From SLJK01 sp964567295 (GTDB lineage: Bacteria; Bacillota; Dethiobacteria; DTU022; UBA8154), in the NCBI GenBank assembly GCA_964567295.1, contig CAZMLU010000057.1, positions 1 to 10,146 of the forward strand: a stretch of 10,146 bases of DNA, in the 5' to 3' direction. Below are positions 6,893-10,146 of the stretch, piece after piece. The notes under the pieces were generated by a model. That model made no database searches. It was not told where the DNA came from and saw nothing but the letters and a program-made list of their open reading frames with translations. The position numbers and the translations under genes are program-made. Each line of letters starts with the position of its first letter. The stretch's first letter is position 1.

Positions 6893-7537
6893 TCACTCCT
6901 TAAAATAGAGAGCTCCTACAGGGCAGGCCTCTACGCAAAGGGTACATTGAGTGCAGGCAGATTTAGTCAGTTCAACGTTGTTAAAAGTGGTTATGATGCG
7001 GTTTATGCCCCTGTAAGAAAAGCCCAGGCATCCGGCTTTGGCCACGTTGCGGTCGACCCAGACACAGCGATTGCAGAGCACACACCGGCTGGGATCCAGG
7101 GCAAAAGATTCCGGGCTGTCGTCTATTTGGAAACTCCTTTCCAGGTGTTTGAAGCGTTTGGACTTGAGTTTAAGCTTTCTTTCCCTGGCAATTTTCTGCA
7201 GTTCACAGGCCTTGTTTTTAGGACATTTATTACACTGCAGGCGGTGATCGGAAAGCAGGAGCTCAAAGGAGGTCTTGACCAAACGGTCTACCTGTGGTGT
7301 CCTGGTTTTTACCACCATACCTTCTGTTACGGGTTGGGTGCAGGAGGTGACCGGTTCTTCCAGGCCTTCGATTTCCACAAAACAAAGCCTGCATCCTGCA
7401 TAGGGCCTTTCTTCTTCCCTGATGGCACAAAGGTTTGGTATATAGATGTCGTTATCCAGGGCTACCCACAGCAGCTTTTTTTCTGTATCGGTGGTTATCT
7501 CTTTTCCATCGATCGTTATGGTTATTTTTTCACTCAT
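6893..7537 (-). CDS. Short HoxU/NuoG-N-like iron-sulfur subunit of the NADH module
   Basis: This 214-residue protein resembles HoxU and the N-terminal part of NuoG and of NAD-linked formate dehydrogenase or FeFe-hydrogenase large subunits; it relays electrons between NuoF-like and catalytic subunits. It has a [2Fe-2S] ferredoxin domain (Cys37, Cys49, Cys52, Cys66), a His-Cys3 [4Fe-4S] site (His98, Cys102, Cys105, Cys111), then a two-cluster ferredoxin domain. In that last domain motif II is complete (Cys195, 198, 201, 205 then Pro). Motif I reads CVLCNRCVWVD, so its fourth cysteine is Asp162. The start ATG 7537 follows GGAGG by seven bases and overlaps the TAA of the NuoF-like gene as TAATG; in-frame GTG or TTG codons further upstream would lie inside that gene. 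No molybdopterin or H-cluster domain follows; the gene stops and an HAD gene begins. Confidence 0.87.
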   Translation of the reverse strand: MSEKITITIDGKEITTDTEKKLLWVALDNDIYIPNLCAIREEERPYAGCRLCFVEIEGLEEPVTSCTQPVTEGMVVKTRTPQVDRLVKTSFELLLSDHRLQCNKCPKNKACELQKIARERKLKLKSKRFKHLERSFQIDDSPESFALDPSRCVLCNRCVWVDRNVAKAGCLGFSYRGINRIITTFNNVELTKSACTQCTLCVEACPVGALYFKE

Positions 7538-9444
7538 TACATCGCCTCCTCCATCTCCTTCACCAGGTGCGGGGGAGATACTTTGATGACGGCATTGTAA
7601 TCTGTAGGGCAAGCCTTCAAGCAGTTATCGCATTTGACGCATTTTTCCTGGTCAATAGCCTTCAGTCCATCTTCCCTGTTGTAGATGGCTTCTACCGGAC
7701 AGCTTCCCACACAGACATTACAGAGTTTGCTGCATTTTTGTGGTGCAATAAAATAGGCGATCAACTCCGGGCACATTAAGGCCGGACAACGTTTTTCCTC
7801 TATGTGCGCCTTGTACTCGTCGTAGAAATACCGGAGGGTGGTTAGGATGGGGTTGGGAGCAGTTTTGCCCAGGTTGCAGAGAGAGCCGACCTTGATATCT
7901 TCCGATAGTTCAGAAAGTAGTTCTAAAGACTCCATTTCCCCTTCTCCACGGGTGATGGCGGTAAGTATGTCCAGCATATGTTTGGTTCCCAAGCGGCAAA
8001 AGGTGCATTTGCCGCAGGATTCTTGCTGGGTAAAAGTCAGGAAAAAGCGGGCGATTCGAACCATGCAGTCGTCTTCGTCCAGGACAACCATTCCTCCGGA
8101 ACCCATGATGGCACCTGCTTCCTGCAGAGAATCAAAGTCGATGGGTATATCAAGGGCTGATTCGGGGAGGCAACCTCCTGAAGGCCCACCTATCTGCACC
8201 GCTTTGAAGGCTTTATCACGTGGAATACCTTCTCCCACTTCGAAAATTAGGTGGCGAAGTGTTGTTCCCATAGGAACCTCTACTATACCGGCGTTGGCTA
8301 CCTTGCCGGCCAGGGCAAAAACGGCCGTGCCGGGATTACCCGGGGTGCCTATACTGTTAAACCAATCTGCCCCTTTTGAGATAATATATGGGACATAGCA
8401 GAGTGTTTTCACATTATTTAAAGCGGTAGGCCGATTACGGAAACCCTGGACAGCCAGTCGCGGGGGCTTGTGCTCGGGCATCCCCATTTTTCCTTCCATG
8501 GAATTAATCAGGGCCGATCCTTCTCCGCAGACAAAAGCGCCTGCACCGACGAATACTTCCAAGTCAAAATCAAAGCCGCTGCCCAAAATAGATTTTCCTA
8601 ACAGCCCCATTTCATTCGCCTGCTTAATGCTTCTTTTTAGTTGTTTGATAGCCTGTGGATATTCGGAGCGAATGTAAAAGTAACCCTTTGAGGCACCAAC
8701 TGCATAGGCGCAAATAATCATTCCTTCAAGTACAAGGTGGGGGTCTGATTCAAGAATACTACGATCCATGAAAGCACCAGGGTCGCCTTCATCTGCGTTA
8801 CAGATGACATATTTAATGTCTCCCTCGGCCTTTTTTGTTGCTTCCCATTTCAGGCCTGCGGGGAAACCTGCGCCTCCTCGCCCTCTCAGGTTAGAGTTGT
8901 TGATTTCCTCAATTATTTTGTCTGGCTCCATCATCAGTGCTCTGGCCAGGGCCGCATAACCATCTGCCGCTAAATAGTGGTCAATTTGTTCAGGGTCAAT
9001 AAAACCGCAGTGTTCCAGGATTATTTTTTCTTCATGCAGTCCCCTGGGAAAATCTTCAAAAGTAGGGAAAATATCGTTTGGTTCCAGTGCCACAAGTGCA
9101 TACTCGTAACAGGGATCATCTCCCTTGATAAAATCTTGCACCAAGCGCTTGACCAGGCCGTCGTCCAGATATCCGTAGCAGAGAGGAGGAAAGCCCGGTT
9201 TGGAGATGATGGCCATGGGGTCTGCATAACAGTGTCCCATACATCCTGTGTCCAGGACCTGGGCTTCCAGGTCATTTTTTTGCAGTTCTTCTTCAAAATC
9301 TTTTTTTATTTCCACGGCACCGGCAGCTCTTCCACAGGTTGCAGTGCCAACCCATATAACCGTTTTGTTTTCTAGAGGCCCTAAACTTTTTTCTGCCTGA
9401 GCCTTCAATTTTTTATAATTGTTTTCTATGGCAGTGCTGTTCAT
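7537..9444 (-). CDS. NuoF/HydB/HoxF-like NADH- and FMN-binding subunit
   Basis: This 635-residue flavoprotein is expected to oxidise NADH (or reduce NAD+) and pass electrons to iron-sulfur clusters. An N-terminal thioredoxin-like [2Fe-2S] domain (about 28-118) has TATCGRAAGA and GCMGHCYADP. It shows only three of the usual four cysteines (37, 68, 72). The core has the FMN/NADH loops RGRGGAGFPAGLKWE (187-201) and CNADEGDPGAF (215-225), FVCGEGSALINS and GSGGMVVLD. A [4Fe-4S] site comes from ESCGKCTFCRLG plus LCNLGKTAP (Cys477, 480, 483, 523). A C-terminal two-cluster ferredoxin domain uses Cys571, 575, 578, 582 and Cys602, 605, 608, 612. The length fits HydB-type subunits rather than plain NuoF. 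The start ATG 9444 follows a GAGG and overlaps the upstream stop as ATGA, implying translational coupling. It ends in TAATG with the HoxU-like gene. Confidence 0.93.
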   Translation of the reverse strand: MNSTAIENNYKKLKAQAEKSLGPLENKTVIWVGTATCGRAAGAVEIKKDFEEELQKNDLEAQVLDTGCMGHCYADPMAIISKPGFPPLCYGYLDDGLVKRLVQDFIKGDDPCYEYALVALEPNDIFPTFEDFPRGLHEEKIILEHCGFIDPEQIDHYLAADGYAALARALMMEPDKIIEEINNSNLRGRGGAGFPAGLKWEATKKAEGDIKYVICNADEGDPGAFMDRSILESDPHLVLEGMIICAYAVGASKGYFYIRSEYPQAIKQLKRSIKQANEMGLLGKSILGSGFDFDLEVFVGAGAFVCGEGSALINSMEGKMGMPEHKPPRLAVQGFRNRPTALNNVKTLCYVPYIISKGADWFNSIGTPGNPGTAVFALAGKVANAGIVEVPMGTTLRHLIFEVGEGIPRDKAFKAVQIGGPSGGCLPESALDIPIDFDSLQEAGAIMGSGGMVVLDEDDCMVRIARFFLTFTQQESCGKCTFCRLGTKHMLDILTAITRGEGEMESLELLSELSEDIKVGSLCNLGKTAPNPILTTLRYFYDEYKAHIEEKRCPALMCPELIAYFIAPQKCSKLCNVCVGSCPVEAIYNREDGLKAIDQEKCVKCDNCLKACPTDYNAVIKVSPPHLVKEMEEAM

Positions 9445-9956
9445 TTATCTCCCTCATTTTCTTTCTTATCTGTTATAGCATCATAGGCCAGAAGAATACC
9501 ATCGACGCGTGTCGGTGTAACGTGACCTTCTACTTGCTCTCCCACCATAACCACCGGTGCCAGTGTGCAGCAGCCCACGCAGGTTACGTGTTCCAGCCCA
9601 AATTCTCGGTCAGGGGTTGTTTCTCCTTCTTTTATATTAAGACGCCTTTCAAAAGAGTCCAGGGCGATTTGTCCTCCTGCCATGTAACAGGCAGTGCCCA
9701 TGCAGACCTTGAACTGGTATTTTCCCGGAGGTACTAACCGAAACTGGTTATAAAAAGTAGCCGGCCCGTAAACGTCTACAGGAGGAAGATTCAGGGCAGT
9801 GGCGATCATTTCCATGGCCAGGGTCGGAATATAACCCAACCTTTCCTGTACCTCTTGCAGAATGGGCACTAAATTTTCTTGCACCGGGTTAAACTCTTCC
9901 AGAATTCCTTCGACGTTATTGACAATTACTTCTTTTTCACCTTCTAACAGCTCCAA
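9441..9956 (-). CDS. NuoE/HydC-like [2Fe-2S] subunit of the NADH module
   Basis: This thioredoxin-fold subunit of about 171 residues pairs with NuoF-like proteins. An N-terminal helical region contains LVPILQEVQERLGYIP. VYGPATFYNQF follows, then the four cluster cysteines in CMGTAC (85, 90) and CVGCC (126, 130, with an extra Cys129). I prefer TTG 9956, nine bases after AAAGGAG (9966-9972). An in-frame ATG at 9965 touches that binding site with no spacer and would add three residues. It is the first gene of a four-gene minus-strand operon and overlaps the NuoF-like gene by four bases. A promoter is visible upstream at 10001-10029. It could belong to a formate dehydrogenase, a hydrogenase or another electron-bifurcating enzyme; the window does not decide. 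Confidence 0.92.
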   Translation of the reverse strand: MELLEGEKEVIVNNVEGILEEFNPVQENLVPILQEVQERLGYIPTLAMEMIATALNLPPVDVYGPATFYNQFRLVPPGKYQFKVCMGTACYMAGGQIALDSFERRLNIKEGETTPDREFGLEHVTCVGCCTLAPVVMVGEQVEGHVTPTRVDGILLAYDAITDKKENEGDK

Positions 9957-10000
9957 GATAGACATCTCCTTTAATACCTACTGATAAACATGCTTTATAT

Positions 10001-10029
10001 ATTTTACAGCAAACTTGTCCTGGCTGCAA
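10001..10029 (-). promoter_or_regulatory. Promoter of the NADH-module operon
   Basis: On the minus strand TTGCAG (10029-10024) and TAAAAT (10006-10001) are separated by 17 bases. They match four and five of six sigma-A consensus positions. It lies about 40 bases before the nuoE-like start and ribosome binding site, at a sensible distance. Confidence 0.5.
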
Positions 10030-10041
10030 ATATAAAAAGTC

Positions 10042-10070
10042 TTTATAATAGACTATCTATGTAATATAAT
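10042..10070 (+). promoter_or_regulatory. Promoter of the divergent gene at the right edge
   Basis: TTTATA at 10042-10047 and a perfect TATAAT at 10065-10070 have a 17-base spacer and point at the TTG start at 10103. A short inverted repeat, AGTCT-N7-AGACT (10038-10054), overlaps the -35 and could be an operator. The region is very AT-rich, so the match could be chance. Confidence 0.4.
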
Positions 10071-10102
10071 TAGAGTATCTAGTGTTAGAAAGGGGTGCCC
10101 GG

Positions 10103-10146
10103 TTGGAAGCAGAACAGTTATTTACCTGGGGGGTTTTGCTGACAGT
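10103..10146 (+). CDS. Start of an unidentified plus-strand gene (cut by window edge)
   Basis: An open frame begins at TTG 10103, seven bases after AAAGGGG (10089-10095), and runs to the window end, giving MEAEQLFTWGVLLT. The last residues look like the start of a membrane helix. A GTG at 10095 in another frame stops soon after. Too little is present to name a family. Confidence 0.4.
   Translation, partial: MEAEQLFTWGVLLT

Noticed and set aside
6947..7600. Long plus-strand open frame opposite the HoxU-like gene
   Set aside because: It is antisense to a gene with clear cluster motifs, has no recognisable domain, and has no good start signal.
726..9956. In-frame UGA selenocysteine codons or SECIS elements, prompted by the selenium genes
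   Set aside because: All visible genes are complete without read-through of UGA; none ends at a UGA where a family-conserved cysteine would be expected.
483..10060. Shared operator ATAGACTAT in the yedE leader and the right-edge divergent region
   Set aside because: Only nine AT-rich bases match; this is expected by chance and no third copy was found.

Overview
This window looks like a draft-assembly stretch from an anaerobic, selenium-using Firmicute, probably a Clostridia or Peptococcaceae-type bacterium. That is an inference from gene content: YedE and YedF selenium-metabolism proteins, a double-cubane [8Fe-9S]-type reductase, a TudS-related desulfidase with its own ECF transporter, and a soluble NADH-oxidising iron-sulfur module. 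Base composition is moderate, ribosome binding sites are strong AGGAG types, and TTG and GTG starts are unusually common. No tRNA, rRNA, CRISPR array, insertion sequence or phage gene is visible.

Layout. (1) Bases 1-413, minus strand: N-terminal part of YedE/FdhT, cut by the window edge. (2) Bases 414-725: divergent regulatory gap. (3) Bases 726-6355, all plus strand: yedF; a YjiM-like double-cubane reductase; a TudS-related putative desulfidase (CD3072-like); an ECF transporter S component (CD3073-like); EcfT; and a fused two-domain EcfA ATPase. (4) Bases 6414-9956, minus strand: NuoE-like, NuoF/HydB-like and short HoxU/NuoG-N-like subunits followed by a soluble P-type-ATPase-related HAD phosphatase, in a tightly overlapping operon read leftwards from a promoter near 10001-10029. 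(5) Bases 10103-10146: first codons of a divergent plus-strand gene that runs off the end.

Two 100-N gaps (2491-2590 and 5657-5756) are each flanked by an exact 55-base duplication. Removing the Ns and one repeat copy restores perfect reading frames (382-aa YjiM-like protein; 475-aa fused EcfA). Neither gene is broken; both gaps look like artificial scaffold joins between contigs that overlap by 55 bases.

How the genes may work together. YedE (membrane) and YedF (TusA plus DsrE-like domains) point to selenium handling. The next block reads as an import-and-desulfurise cassette: an ECF transporter brings in an unknown small molecule, and the [4Fe-4S] desulfidase-like protein strips sulfur (or possibly selenium) from it. 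The double-cubane reductase could supply low-potential reduction. This functional link is my inference. The fused EcfA is notable: motif pairing predicts one consensus and one degenerate ATP site. The NADH module resembles the electron-input arm of NAD-linked formate dehydrogenases or hydrogenases, but no catalytic subunit lies in the window.
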